Assembly: GCA_949282205.1 (NCBI GenBank)
Contig: CASDOS010000042.1
Coordinates: 1 to 50,419, forward strand
Direction of reading: 5' to 3'
Source of the DNA: an uncultured Alphaproteobacteria bacterium
GTDB lineage: Bacteria; Pseudomonadota; Alphaproteobacteria; RF32; CAG-239
DNA: 50,419 nt
The notes under the pieces were generated by a model that saw nothing but the letters and a program-made list of their open reading frames with translations, did not search any database and was not told where the DNA came from. The position numbers were made by a program, and so were the translations under genes. This document shows positions 24,030 through 32,884 of the stretch, one piece after another. Positions within the stretch are counted from its first letter, which is position 1; each line of letters starts with the position of its first letter.

Positions 24030-24623
24030 TTATAAGAATTTTACAGCGGCAAATCCTCCGATTAAAAGTAGTAAAAAGAGAACGGAGAGTAAGTTCAAAT
24101 TCTTTTCAATAAATACTTTCATCGGGTCGCCAAAGCGTTTTAATAACCATGCAATAAGATAAAATCTCATGCCGCGGGCAATGACAGAAGCTATTGTGAA
24201 TACGACTAAGTCTAATTGAACGACACCGCTGGCAATGGTAATAATTTTGTATGGGAAAGGTGTGATACCGGCACCGAAAACAATCCATGCGCCATATTCG
24301 TGATAGTAGTTTTCAAATTTTGCAAATTGTGCCATGTAGCCATAAAATTCTAGTAAAGGACGCGCTATTAACTCAAATCCATATACGCCGATAAAGTAGC
24401 CGAAACAACCGCCCAATACACTGGCTATGGTTGCAACGCCGGCTATTTTATATGCCTCTTTAGGTGTGGCTAATACCATCGGTATAATCATGATATCCGG
24501 TGGAATCGGAAAGAATGAACTTTCGATAAAAGAAATGATAAATAGCCAGGTTAACGCATTTTGTTTGGCCGCTAAGTTCAAAGTATAGTCATATATAGAA
24601 CGAGTTAAATCTTTAAAAGCCAT
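24030..24623 (-). CDS. YqaA-type DedA-family membrane protein
   Basis: This 197-residue protein has the VTT/DedA core: FIESSFFPIPPDIMIIPMVL, the glycine-rich GGCFGYFIGVYG and GAGITPFPYKIITIASG re-entrant region, RGMRFYLIAWLL and a C-terminal helix. DedA proteins scramble or recycle lipid carriers such as undecaprenyl phosphate and phosphatidylethanolamine. The ESSFFPIPPD signature places it in the YqaA branch. A weak AGAGAG precedes the ATG. The upstream gene on the same strand is the double pseudo-receiver, 41 bp away. Confidence 0.88.
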   Translation of the reverse strand: MAFKDLTRSIYDYTLNLAAKQNALTWLFIISFIESSFFPIPPDIMIIPMVLATPKEAYKIAGVATIASVLGGCFGYFIGVYGFELIARPLLEFYGYMAQFAKFENYYHEYGAWIVFGAGITPFPYKIITIASGVVQLDLVVFTIASVIARGMRFYLIAWLLKRFGDPMKVFIEKNLNLLSVLFLLLLIGGFAAVKFL

Positions 24624-24664
24624 GTCTTTTCTCTCTTTGTGAAATTATACTACGGCTTTTATTC

Positions 24665-25285
24665 TTAATGTAAAAATTGTTCTACTTCCTTAATATTTTG
24701 AGTGTTGTCCACATAAAAAGTTTTAGGAAATGAAAAAAGTTTGGGGGATTGATGTAAATTGGGTAGAAAATTAACGCATATTATGGTGGGAGTGTTCTTT
24801 TGTATATATTGGCTGGCGGCGTTTATGGTATGTACTTCAAACATCGTGTATTCGCTTTCAGTTACCGATTTGCTGAAGTCGGAACGTTCGTAGGGTTTTA
24901 AATTGATGTAGAGAATGTGATGTCTCTTGTTGCCTACACAGTATGTTTCCAGTATTTCTCTTAAAGATTTTCGTGCTTCTTTGTGGCTTAAATAGTGACT
25001 GATATTCGGATGATAAATTAAAGATTGCGGGGCTTCACTTACAACTATAATCGGTATCGACGTATTTTCCAGTTTGCTTTCTATGGCGGTTATATATTCT
25101 AAGGAGGTAAAGGCCGCAAAATCAAAAAGCATTATATGGGGGATGATTTCTTTGTGGTAAAAAGTGAATTTGTGTAAATTGTCTGTGTCAAACAGGAAAT
25201 ATCCTATTGGTTCTAATTCTTGATGATAGATTGCTTTGTTTTGACGGTTGTTGTTGTATAAGAATATGTTACCCAAATTCCGCAT
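24665..25285 (-). CDS. Protein with two degenerate receiver-like domains
   Basis: The start was set at the sixth codon of the longest frame because AGGAGA lies just before it, giving 206 residues. Residues about 4-118 follow the CheY pattern: NIFLYNNN, GYFLFDTD, IMLFDFAAF (a possible phospho-acceptor Asp), SIPIIVVSEA and YLSHKEARKSL; the acidic pair of the first strand is lost. Residues about 122-205 repeat the layout in reduced form (HILYINLK, YTMFEVHTINAASQYI, PTIICVNFLP), with Asn where Asp would be. No output domain or kinase is adjacent. The homology is judged by eye from pattern only. Confidence 0.45.
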   Translation of the reverse strand: MRNLGNIFLYNNNRQNKAIYHQELEPIGYFLFDTDNLHKFTFYHKEIIPHIMLFDFAAFTSLEYITAIESKLENTSIPIIVVSEAPQSLIYHPNISHYLSHKEARKSLREILETYCVGNKRHHILYINLKPYERSDFSKSVTESEYTMFEVHTINAASQYIQKNTPTIICVNFLPNLHQSPKLFSFPKTFYVDNTQNIKEVEQFLH

Positions 25286-25347
25286 TAAATTTCTCCTCAT
25301 GAGGGTGGTTTATGATGCTTTTAATATAATGCGTTTGGTGGGGCTTT

Positions 25348-26193
25348 TTAAGAGCGATTTTGTTTTAAAAATGCCTCATAAGTATTTTCTAACAGCATGG
25401 CGATTGTCATGGGGCCGACACCTCCGGGAACGGGTGTGATGTATGAGGCTTTTTTACTGGCTTCGTTATATTTTACATCGCCTTTAATACCATCATTAGT
25501 ACGATTGATACCGACATCGATGATAATGGCCTCCGGCTTGATGAAGTCTTCGGTAACGAATTCAGGTTTTCCAACGGAGGCAATCAAAATATCTGCTTTC
25601 TTGCAAATCTCAGATAGATTTTTTGTTTTTGAATGGGCGATGGTTACTGTGCAATTTTCATTTAATAAAAGGTGAGATACTGGTAAGCCTACAACTTGTG
25701 AACGTCCGATAACAACGGCGTTTAATCCGCTTAAATCTTGTTTGACGGTATGGATTAAACGTAAAATTCCTTTGGGGGTGCAGGGAATGAATGCTGATGC
25801 TTGTTTTTGTATAACTAAACCGGTATTAAGAGGATGAAATCCGTCAATATCTTTTTCCGGTTTTATTTGGGTTAAAATTTCTTGAGGATTGAGATGGCGA
25901 GGAAGGGGGAGTTGAACTAAAATTCCGTTTACGTTGACGCTGTTATTTAATAATTCAATCAGCTCTTTTAATTCTTCGGCAGAAATATCTTGGGTCAAAC
26001 GGTAGGTCGTCGCTTTTATTCCTACTTCTTTACAGGCTCTTTCTTTGGATCGGACATAAATTTCACTGGCCGCATCATTGCCCACAATAATTACAGCTAA
26101 TTCCGGGGTTGCTTGGGTGAACGCTATTTTTTGTTTTAATTCATTTCTGATTTTTGCGGCGAGTTGTTTGCCGTCGATTATTTGTGCTGTCAT
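25348..26193 (-). CDS. folD: Bifunctional methylenetetrahydrofolate dehydrogenase/cyclohydrolase
   Basis: This 281-residue FolD interconverts 5,10-methylene-, methenyl- and 10-formyl-tetrahydrofolate with NADP. Visible motifs are the catalytic YVRSKERACKEVGI lysine, GILVQLPLPRHL, EKDIDGFHPLN, the NADP-binding VIGRSQVVGLP and PVPGGVGPMT. The length is normal. Its start overlaps the DUF167 stop by four bases (ATGA), and AGGA lies nine bases upstream. It ends the yggT-DUF167-folD group. Confidence 0.97.
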   Translation of the reverse strand: MTAQIIDGKQLAAKIRNELKQKIAFTQATPELAVIIVGNDAASEIYVRSKERACKEVGIKATTYRLTQDISAEELKELIELLNNSVNVNGILVQLPLPRHLNPQEILTQIKPEKDIDGFHPLNTGLVIQKQASAFIPCTPKGILRLIHTVKQDLSGLNAVVIGRSQVVGLPVSHLLLNENCTVTIAHSKTKNLSEICKKADILIASVGKPEFVTEDFIKPEAIIIDVGINRTNDGIKGDVKYNEASKKASYITPVPGGVGPMTIAMLLENTYEAFLKQNRS

Positions 26194-26504
26194 GCGTTTT
26201 GTCCTAAAGTTGAAAGTGTTGCTTCCAATGCAGGGGGCGAATCCGTGTTGATTTGTAGTTTTTTATAACGTTCCGTTTCTCCGCTCACTATTGTAAAACT
26301 ACTTTTGTTTAGATGCAATAGTTTGCTTAGAAATGCAATCAATTCTTGATTGGCTTTGCCTTTTTCGGGAACGGCTCTCAAATTTATTTTTAAAAACTCT
26401 TTTTGGTTGCTGTCAGTGAAAATTCCTGTTATCGCATTTTTAGAAGAGTTCGGTGTTACCCGAACTCTTATTATATATCCTGAAGATGTTTTTTCGTAAT
26501 ACAT
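26190..26504 (-). CDS. DUF167 (YggU) family protein
   Basis: This 104-residue protein has the full DUF167 signature: IRVRVTPNSSKNAI, LKINLRAVPEKGKANQELI and FTIVSGETERYKKLQI. The family is a small alpha/beta fold of unknown function that is widely conserved next to yggT. It starts 11 bp after yggT and overlaps folD by four bases. Confidence 0.92.
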   Translation of the reverse strand: MYYEKTSSGYIIRVRVTPNSSKNAITGIFTDSNQKEFLKINLRAVPEKGKANQELIAFLSKLLHLNKSSFTIVSGETERYKKLQINTDSPPALEATLSTLGQNA

Positions 26505-26515
26505 TGCTTTGTTAG

Positions 26516-26824
26516 CTATTGGGCTGGTGCTAGTACCTGACGGGTTTTTTCCAATATGTGTAATACGAATAATAATGCTAAGAGTAAAACGTATGGGGAT
26601 ATGTCGAATCCTGATACGGGTTTTATTTTTTCACGCAATTTGGCATAAACAGGCTCGGTTATTTGGTGCAAAAATGCTAAGAATTTTTTAAATGTAGGAC
26701 CTCCTTGACCGATGATGTTAAAGTGCATACACCAATAGAGGGCTACATTGACAACAGCCAATATGAAGTATAATTCTAATACGCCTTCTATGCACCACAG
26801 TATGGTTTCCAGCATAATTTCCAT
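26516..26824 (-). CDS. yggT: YggT-family membrane protein
   Basis: This 102-residue protein has two hydrophobic segments (LELYFILAVVNVALYW and ISPYVLLLALLFVLHIL) flanking ITEPVYAKLREKIKPVSGFD, the YggT hallmark. The family is linked to osmotic tolerance and to membrane protein or division processes. It is the first gene of the yggT-DUF167-folD operon, with GGAGA upstream of the start. Confidence 0.92.
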   Translation of the reverse strand: MEIMLETILWCIEGVLELYFILAVVNVALYWCMHFNIIGQGGPTFKKFLAFLHQITEPVYAKLREKIKPVSGFDISPYVLLLALLFVLHILEKTRQVLAPAQ

Positions 26825-26846
26825 ATGTCTATCTCCTTTATATAAT

Positions 26847-27761
26847 TTATCTTCCTTCTTGCTCTTGGACGTTACCTAAAAATTGTTCTATTTCTTGGTT
26901 TGATCCAGTTGCTGCGTTTGTTTTTATGTTTTCTACTTGTTGCAGGCGTTGATTTTCTTCCGACGCTTCTTCTAATCTTCGCATCATTTCCAGTACTACC
27001 TGACGCAAATAATTTATGTATGAATAGTCTTCTTCCAAATCCTCGTCGCTATTATGATTAATATTTAAATTTAATATCAAGTTAAAATCTGAAATATAAT
27101 TTTCTTTTTGTGAAAGTAAATTGGCGCAATAGTCATAATATTCTTGTATTTTGTTGCGGTCTTCAAATGATTTACTGTTTACCATCTTGGAGGTGTTCTT
27201 TACAATGCTTCGCATTTCTCTTAGACGTGCTAATTTGAATTTTAATATGTCCATTTTGGCTTTATTGGCTGCTTTTCCCGCCCCTTCGTATAAAGATAAA
27301 CACAGTAAAATTTCTGCTTCTCGATCGTAACTCATATTGATGAATTCATTTCGTTCTCCGACGTCTTCGTGGGTTATTTGCCCGTCGTTCATGTGACGCA
27401 ATATGTCCGCAGTTGCGGATATCCAGCGGTAATATTCGTTCATTGAAGATGTTTCACAGTTGTTCTTTTCTATTAAATCGGCAATTTCTGCATCTAATGA
27501 ATAGGGAATAAATTCATTATTCGATTTATCGCGTTCTATGAAATCGGCTAGGTTTTCGCGTAAGGCTTTTATCGGTTTGGCGGTCGTATTTACTTTTGTT
27601 GTGTAGTCTTCAGGCGCAAATACAATTTCTCGACATAAGGCATTGGCTTCTTGTTTTTCAATGCTGGGGTATTGTTTCTTGAGATATTTTTGAATGATAA
27701 GATAGTAGTTGGTATCTGTTGTGGAATTTGTTTGTGTCTGGTTTGAATATTCGGCAGGCAT
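26847..27761 (-). CDS. Hypothetical protein coupled to a TerB-like gene
   Basis: I do not recognise this 304-residue protein. It is soluble and mostly helical, with a polar, Q/T-rich N-terminus and a long C-terminal helix (VVLEMMRRLEEASEENQRLQ). The middle is acidic and contains SYDREAEILLCLSLYEGAGK and FKLARLREMRSIVKN. It begins two bases after the stop of the TerB-like gene and has its own AAGGAG site. The pair is probably one functional unit. Confidence 0.7.
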   Translation of the reverse strand: MPAEYSNQTQTNSTTDTNYYLIIQKYLKKQYPSIEKQEANALCREIVFAPEDYTTKVNTTAKPIKALRENLADFIERDKSNNEFIPYSLDAEIADLIEKNNCETSSMNEYYRWISATADILRHMNDGQITHEDVGERNEFINMSYDREAEILLCLSLYEGAGKAANKAKMDILKFKLARLREMRSIVKNTSKMVNSKSFEDRNKIQEYYDYCANLLSQKENYISDFNLILNLNINHNSDEDLEEDYSYINYLRQVVLEMMRRLEEASEENQRLQQVENIKTNAATGSNQEIEQFLGNVQEQEGR

Positions 27762-27763
27762 TG

Positions 27764-28210
27764 TTATTCTCCTTTGGGGGATGTTTCTTCAAAAATTAAT
27801 TGTTCTTGTTCCAACCATATAATATGGTCTATAATCCATGAACTTATTTCGCTTATCTTTTGTGCTTCTATTTGCAAAGCTTCGCTGACAGCGCATATAA
27901 AAGAGCTTTCCGAATCGGAAAAGTTGTTGTTTGTATAGGCCATTATCAGCATGGTTTTGATAATTTCCAGCTTTAAACGGCGGTTTTTTATATTGGATAA
28001 TTTGTGGAGGCAATTTGTCGTGGAGTAACTGAAAAATTGCGGCTCAAGTTCTAAATGCATGTCTTGGGATAATGTTTCAATAAAGCGCATCTCTTCGGGT
28101 TTTATTTTACCGTCTATCTGAGCAAGAGTGCAAAGAGTTGATAAGAAAACTTCTTTTTCTTCTCGGGTTGCTTGTTGGAGATAGAGGTTATTTCTTTTGT
28201 ATCCACACAT
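27764..28210 (-). CDS. TerB-like protein
   Basis: This 148-residue all-helical protein fits the TerB fold: STLCTLAQIDGKIKPEEMRF is the first metal-site helix pair, and MAYTNNNFSDSESSFICAVS the second, repeated half. TerB proteins of the tellurite-resistance class bind metals through acidic residues. AAGGAG precedes the ATG and the stop is two bases from the next gene. It is divergent from miaB. Its presence about 5 kb from a TerY-P triad suggests a shared stress system, although the two are on opposite strands and not one operon. Confidence 0.7.
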   Translation of the reverse strand: MCGYKRNNLYLQQATREEKEVFLSTLCTLAQIDGKIKPEEMRFIETLSQDMHLELEPQFFSYSTTNCLHKLSNIKNRRLKLEIIKTMLIMAYTNNNFSDSESSFICAVSEALQIEAQKISEISSWIIDHIIWLEQEQLIFEETSPKGE

Positions 28211-28306
28211 TTTCCTGCTCCTTTATAACTATTTTGCCAGAAATTCTCTTATCTTGCAACAGAAAAAATATTTATCGGCAAAATCGTGACGTCGTGTAAA
28301 TTTTGT

Positions 28307-28335
28307 TTGAAAAAATTAAAGTTTGTTGGTATACT
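28307..28335 (+). promoter_or_regulatory. miaB operon promoter
   Basis: TTGAAA at 28307-28312, an exact 17-bp spacer and TATACT at 28330-28335. Transcription should start near 28342, about 36 bases before miaB. Confidence 0.75.
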
Positions 28336-28377
28336 GGTTGCCAATGATAATTGGCTTTAGGATTATGTGTTAAAAAT

Positions 28378-29709
28378 ATGGCTAAAAAATATTTTATTAA
28401 AACTTTCGGATGCCAGATGAACGTCTATGATTCTAATCGGATGGCGGTCATGCTGGAAGAAATGGGTTTGAAAAAAACACAAAATCAACGCGACGCAGAT
28501 GTTGTTATCTTTAATACTTGTCATATTCGCGAAAAGGCTGCGGAAAAGGTCTTTTCTGATTTGGGCAGAGCGTATCTTATTAAGCAAGAAAGAGAAACTG
28601 TCGGTAAAGATACTATTATCGGTGTGACGGGATGTGTGGTTCAGGCTGAGGATAATGAAATCTTGAAAAGAGCTCCTTATGTCGATTTTGCATTGGGGCC
28701 TTTGAGATATTTTCGCTTGAGGGAAGTTGTTGAGGAAATCTTTAATGAAAGACATAAACAACTGTTGGATACGGATTTCTCGGCGGTTTCTAAATTTGAT
28801 TTCTTGCCCGAAAATAAATCCGAAAGCGGTTGTTCCTATTTGGCTATTCAGGAAGGATGTAATAACTTTTGTACCTATTGCGTTGTGCCTTATACGCGCG
28901 GTGTAGAGGTTTCTCGTCCGGTTGAAGATGTGTTGCGTGAAGCAAAACGTTTGGTGCAAACAGGTAGTCTTGAACTCAATCTTTTAGGGCAAAATGTTAA
29001 TTCATATCATGGAGAAGATGCTTTAGGTCGTGAGCGTAATTTGGCTTATCTCTTAAATAAAATTGCAGAAATTGATGGATTGCAACGTATTCGCTATACA
29101 ACGTCTTATCCTGCAGATGTCGATGATGATTTAATCCGTTGTCATAAAGAAATATCTAAACTTATGCCTTATCTCCATTTGCCTATACAATCCGGTTCAG
29201 ATGTTATCTTAAAGAAAATGAATCGTCGCCATACTCGTGATGATTATTTGCGCGTGGTTGATAAATTAAAAGAGGCGAATCCAAATATCGGTATGTCTTC
29301 GGACTTTATTGTCGGCTTTCCGGGGGAAACTGATGAGGATTTTCAACAAACTTTAGATGTGGTTAATCGGGTGAAATATATTCAGGCTTTTTCTTTTAAA
29401 TACAGCCGTCGTCCGGGAACTCCCGCAGCAGTTATGGATGGGCAAATTGATGAAAAAGTTAAAAAGGAAAGATTGCAAATTTTACAGGATTTGTTGTTTT
29501 CTTATCAGACAAAGTTTAATAAAGATAGTGTCGGTAAAGTTATGTCGGTCTTGTTTGAAAATAAAGGCAGACATAGAGGACAATTGGTCGGACGTACACC
29601 TTATATGCAAAATTTGCACGCACAGGCTGATAGTTCGTTACTTAACAAAATTGTTGACGTTCGGGTTACGGACGCTTCAACCAACTCATTGAGCGGGGAG
29701 GTACTTTAA
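28378..29709 (+). CDS. miaB: tRNA-2-methylthio-N6-dimethylallyladenosine synthase
   Basis: This 443-residue radical-SAM enzyme adds the methylthio group to i6A37 of tRNAs reading U-initial codons. The N-terminal methylthiotransferase domain has FGCQMNVYDS, NTCHIREKA and GVTGCVVQAE cysteines for the auxiliary cluster. The radical-SAM site is CNNFCTYCVVPYTRG, followed by LLGQNVNSY and a C-terminal TRAM domain (LVGRTPYMQN). The ATG at 28378 has no clear Shine-Dalgarno site (AGGA is 15 bases away); a TTG at 28351 is in frame but unlikely. It is the first gene of the miaB-ybeZ-ybeY-lnt run. Confidence 0.96.
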   Translation: MAKKYFIKTFGCQMNVYDSNRMAVMLEEMGLKKTQNQRDADVVIFNTCHIREKAAEKVFSDLGRAYLIKQERETVGKDTIIGVTGCVVQAEDNEILKRAPYVDFALGPLRYFRLREVVEEIFNERHKQLLDTDFSAVSKFDFLPENKSESGCSYLAIQEGCNNFCTYCVVPYTRGVEVSRPVEDVLREAKRLVQTGSLELNLLGQNVNSYHGEDALGRERNLAYLLNKIAEIDGLQRIRYTTSYPADVDDDLIRCHKEISKLMPYLHLPIQSGSDVILKKMNRRHTRDDYLRVVDKLKEANPNIGMSSDFIVGFPGETDEDFQQTLDVVNRVKYIQAFSFKYSRRPGTPAAVMDGQIDEKVKKERLQILQDLLFSYQTKFNKDSVGKVMSVLFENKGRHRGQLVGRTPYMQNLHAQADSSLLNKIVDVRVTDASTNSLSGEVL

Positions 29710-29710
29710 T

Positions 29711-30676
29711 ATGGCTGAACTTAATTTCGAACTTTTTAATAATCAATTACTTAAAGTTGTTGTCGGCGTTAATGATGAAAATATTCGCCTTATTGAGCGG
29801 ATGCTTAATGTCGAAATCTTGAGCTTCGGTAATCAAATCACTATTAAAGGAGCTGCTAATGATGCCGATAATGCTAAAACCGCTATCGATATTTTGTATG
29901 AAAAAGCCAGTAAAGGGCATGTTATCGGTGAACAAGAAGTTAAAGCTGCCGTGCGTATTTGCGGTGGGGCGGAAACTCATGACGAAAAACAATCTTTGAG
30001 CGAGATTGTTTTGAAAACAAAAAAACGTTATATCTATCCACGCTCGGCAACACAGGCTAAGTATATTACCGAAATGATGAAAAATGAATTGGTCTTTGGC
30101 TTAGGTCCTGCCGGTACAGGTAAAACTTATTTGGCGGTGGCACTGGCTGTGTCTATGATGATTGAAGGTGCAGTTGATAAAATTATTCTTTCTCGTCCTG
30201 CGGTCGAAGCCGGTGAAAATTTGGGCTTCTTACCAGGGGATTTGAAAGAAAAAGTTGATCCTTATCTGCGACCGCTTTATGATGCTCTTTATGAGATGCT
30301 TCCGGCTGAACAAGTTGATAAGAAATTGGCTTTAGGTGAAATCGAAATCGCTCCTTTGGCGTTTATGCGCGGACGTACACTTTCAAATGCATTTGTTATT
30401 CTGGATGAGGCGCAAAATACAACACCTATGCAGATGAAAATGTTTTTGACACGTTTGGGGGAAAATTCGCGAATGGTTGTTAACGGTGACCTTAGTCAGG
30501 TTGACTTGCCTCGTGGCGTAATCTCCGGCTTGCGTGATGCTCTTGAAACTTTGAAGGGCGTTAGTAATATCAGTTCGGTAACCTTCTCGGCTAATGATGT
30601 GGTTCGTCATGGTTTGGTTGCTAAAATCGTTAAAGCGTACGAAGAGAAAAGTAAAAGAGAGCATGATGAAGAGTAA
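29711..30676 (+). CDS. ybeZ: PhoH-family ATPase YbeZ
   Basis: This 321-residue PhoH-like protein has the Walker A FGLGPAGTGKTYLA, the RPAVEAGENLGFLPGD strand and the Walker B FVILDEAQNTTP. An N-terminal KH-like region (residues 1-90) matches PhoH proteins that work with the endoribonuclease YbeY in 16S rRNA maturation. GGAGG lies nine bases upstream, inside miaB, whose stop is one base away. It overlaps ybeY by 14 bp. Confidence 0.95.
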   Translation: MAELNFELFNNQLLKVVVGVNDENIRLIERMLNVEILSFGNQITIKGAANDADNAKTAIDILYEKASKGHVIGEQEVKAAVRICGGAETHDEKQSLSEIVLKTKKRYIYPRSATQAKYITEMMKNELVFGLGPAGTGKTYLAVALAVSMMIEGAVDKIILSRPAVEAGENLGFLPGDLKEKVDPYLRPLYDALYEMLPAEQVDKKLALGEIEIAPLAFMRGRTLSNAFVILDEAQNTTPMQMKMFLTRLGENSRMVVNGDLSQVDLPRGVISGLRDALETLKGVSNISSVTFSANDVVRHGLVAKIVKAYEEKSKREHDEE

Positions 30677-31202
30677 TATTGTTCTGAATGTGACGGTCGA
30701 TAATCCGTTATGGACTGAGGCTGTCGATTTTGATGCCGTGAAAGTGGCTGAGGAAATTAAAGATTTGGCTTTTGACTATGTCTGTGAGGTGGCTGATATA
30801 GATTTTTTGGAATTAAGCAAAACTTTTGATGTTAATGTTTCTCTCAGCGATGATGCGGAAATTCACCGATTAAATAAAGAATTCCGTGGGATTGATAAAC
30901 CGACTAACGTTCTTTCTTTTGCAAATGTCGATGATGATGAATTTTGGGATGTGCTTGATAAATCCGAACGCCTTGATTTGGGCGATATTATTCTTGCCTT
31001 TGAAACGTTGCAACGAGAAGCTGCAGAAAAGCAAATTACCGTTTACGCTCATTATTGTCATTTGTTGGTACATGGCTTTTTGCATATTCTCGGATTTGAT
31101 CATCAAACTGATGATGAAGCTGATGAGATGGAGGCTCTTGAAGTTGAAATTTTAGAGCAATTCTCTGTCGAGAATCCTTATGCCGATGATGTGGATGAAT
31201 AA
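30663..31202 (+). CDS. ybeY: Endoribonuclease YbeY
   Basis: This 179-residue protein has the zinc site HGFLHILGFDH and the conserved LNKEFRGIDKPTNVLSF. YbeY trims the 16S rRNA 3' end and takes part in ribosome quality control. The start at 30663 lies 14 bp inside ybeZ. A spacer of about 20 residues rich in D/E (DDDEFWDVLDKSERLD) sits between the two conserved blocks. It is followed after three bases by lnt. Confidence 0.95.
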   Translation: MMKSNIVLNVTVDNPLWTEAVDFDAVKVAEEIKDLAFDYVCEVADIDFLELSKTFDVNVSLSDDAEIHRLNKEFRGIDKPTNVLSFANVDDDEFWDVLDKSERLDLGDIILAFETLQREAAEKQITVYAHYCHLLVHGFLHILGFDHQTDDEADEMEALEVEILEQFSVENPYADDVDE

Positions 31203-31205
31203 TTC

Positions 31206-32771
31206 ATGTCGGGGGGAGAATTAAAACAAATTTCCGTTAAACGGATGTTGTGGAGCGGAAAGTTTGCTCAGCTGAGTTTGGCTTTTTTTGCCGGTGGAAT
31301 GGCGGCGTTTATCTTTCCACCGTTTGTTTCCAATATCGTCGGATTTGCGGCTTTGATTTTCTTTTTGACGATGCTCTTTACAGCGGAGTGTCGTAAAAAA
31401 AAATTGTTTGGCTTAGCTTACGCGTTTGGGTTTTCTTTTTATGCCGTCAGTTTTGCTTGGATATGTAATGCGCTATTAATTGATGAGCAGAAATTTATGA
31501 CGTATGTGCCGATTGTGTTCTTAGCTGTCGGCGGTTTCTTCGCTTTGTTTTGGGCTTTGCCGGCGATGGCGTTGTCCTGGGGGCGTAATATTTATGCAAA
31601 AGTACTCTTTTTTTGCGCTTCTTTTGTTGTTTTTGAGTGGATTAGAAGTTTTATTTTTACCGGATTTCCATGGAATTTGTTAGGGACAGCTCTCAGTTTT
31701 GACGTGCGGCTTATTCAAGGAGCGGCGGTTTTTGGTACATATGGATTGTCTTTGCTTTTGTTGTTAATGCTTTCCGGTGCGGCGATGTTTGTGGTGGGGA
31801 TTTTTAAACGATGCTTCGATGTTAAAGCTCTTGTTTTTATTTTGTTACCTGGGTTGATTTTGGGCGGTTTTGCTTTATCTTATCAACCTCTGAAAAAAGG
31901 TGATTTTATTGTTCGTTTGGTGCAGCCGAGTATTCCCCAAACGTTTAAATGGAATAGGCAAATGGCTGAGGATAATCTTCATCAATATATCAATTTAAGT
32001 AAAAGTCAGCCACTTGATAATGTTCGTTTGGTCGTATGGGGGGAAACTGCCAGTCCGTTCTATTTGGATAGAGATGAACAGCATTTGCAAGAAGTAACTG
32101 CCGCTGTTCCTGAAAATGGCTTTTTGATTACGGGATTATTGCGTGCCGGAATGGAAAATGGTGTTTTTATACCGTTTAATTCTATGTTTGTTATTGATAA
32201 GAAAGGTAATATTCGCGATTATTATGATAAATCTCACCTTGTCCCATTTGGCGAATATTTGCCACTGCGAGAGTATTTACCCGGTTTTATGGAGCCGGTG
32301 GCTAATGTTGTTGGTGATTTAGGACAGGGCGAAAAGTTTAAAAACCTGCAAGTTGCCGAATTGCCGCTTATGGGGGGGGCTATTTGTTATGAGATTATTT
32401 TTCCGAAAAGTGTTGTTAATCCTCATCAAAAACCCGAAATTTTAATTGTTGTGGCTAATGACGGTTGGTACGGTTTGAGCGCCGGTCCTTATCAACATCT
32501 GGCGGCGGCTCAAATGCGGGCTGTCGAAGAGGGAGTTACCGTTATTCGCAGTGCTAATACAGGTATTAGTGCGGTGATTGCTCCTAATGGTGATATTTAT
32601 GGGCGAATTGGCTTAAACGATGTCGGAATTTCTGATGTTCAACTTCCTAAACAATTGGCTTATTCCACACTTTATAATCAATATGGAAATTGGTTGCCTT
32701 GCGTGTTGATTGTGTTGTGTTTTGTTTTAGGTGTTTGGGTTTCCGGTCGCTCTTTGAAAAAAAATAATTGA
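31206..32771 (+). CDS. lnt: Apolipoprotein N-acyltransferase
   Basis: This 521-residue inner-membrane enzyme N-acylates the terminal cysteine of lipoproteins. Several N-terminal helices (FAGGMAAFIFPP, FVVFEWIRSFIFTGFPWN) lead to a nitrilase-type periplasmic domain with the catalytic triad Glu in WGETASP, Lys in DKSHLVPFGEYLP and Cys in GAICYEIIFP, then a last helix. It follows ybeY by three bases with no strong ribosome-binding site. The corC gene usually found between ybeY and lnt is missing. Confidence 0.95.
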   Translation: MSGGELKQISVKRMLWSGKFAQLSLAFFAGGMAAFIFPPFVSNIVGFAALIFFLTMLFTAECRKKKLFGLAYAFGFSFYAVSFAWICNALLIDEQKFMTYVPIVFLAVGGFFALFWALPAMALSWGRNIYAKVLFFCASFVVFEWIRSFIFTGFPWNLLGTALSFDVRLIQGAAVFGTYGLSLLLLLMLSGAAMFVVGIFKRCFDVKALVFILLPGLILGGFALSYQPLKKGDFIVRLVQPSIPQTFKWNRQMAEDNLHQYINLSKSQPLDNVRLVVWGETASPFYLDRDEQHLQEVTAAVPENGFLITGLLRAGMENGVFIPFNSMFVIDKKGNIRDYYDKSHLVPFGEYLPLREYLPGFMEPVANVVGDLGQGEKFKNLQVAELPLMGGAICYEIIFPKSVVNPHQKPEILIVVANDGWYGLSAGPYQHLAAAQMRAVEEGVTVIRSANTGISAVIAPNGDIYGRIGLNDVGISDVQLPKQLAYSTLYNQYGNWLPCVLIVLCFVLGVWVSGRSLKKNN

Positions 32772-32818
32772 GGGAAATATTGTCTTTAAATTAAACTGAT
32801 AGCTGTGTAAAAATGTTA

Positions 32819-32847
32819 TTGCAACTTATAAAGTAGTAGTGTATGAA
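32819..32847 (+). promoter_or_regulatory. Promoter of the XRE regulator and trmB
   Basis: TTGCAA at 32819-32824, a 17-bp spacer with TATAAA inside, and TATGAA at 32842-32847. AGTGTAT is shared with the rpmE promoter. Confidence 0.55.
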
Positions 32848-32884
32848 GTTGTTATTGGTGGTACTTTAATGTAGGAGAAAAATA

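Noticed and set aside
23863..24162. 99-codon plus-strand frame across the NMO gene end
   Set aside because: It spans two terminators and the antisense of the YqaA/DedA gene.
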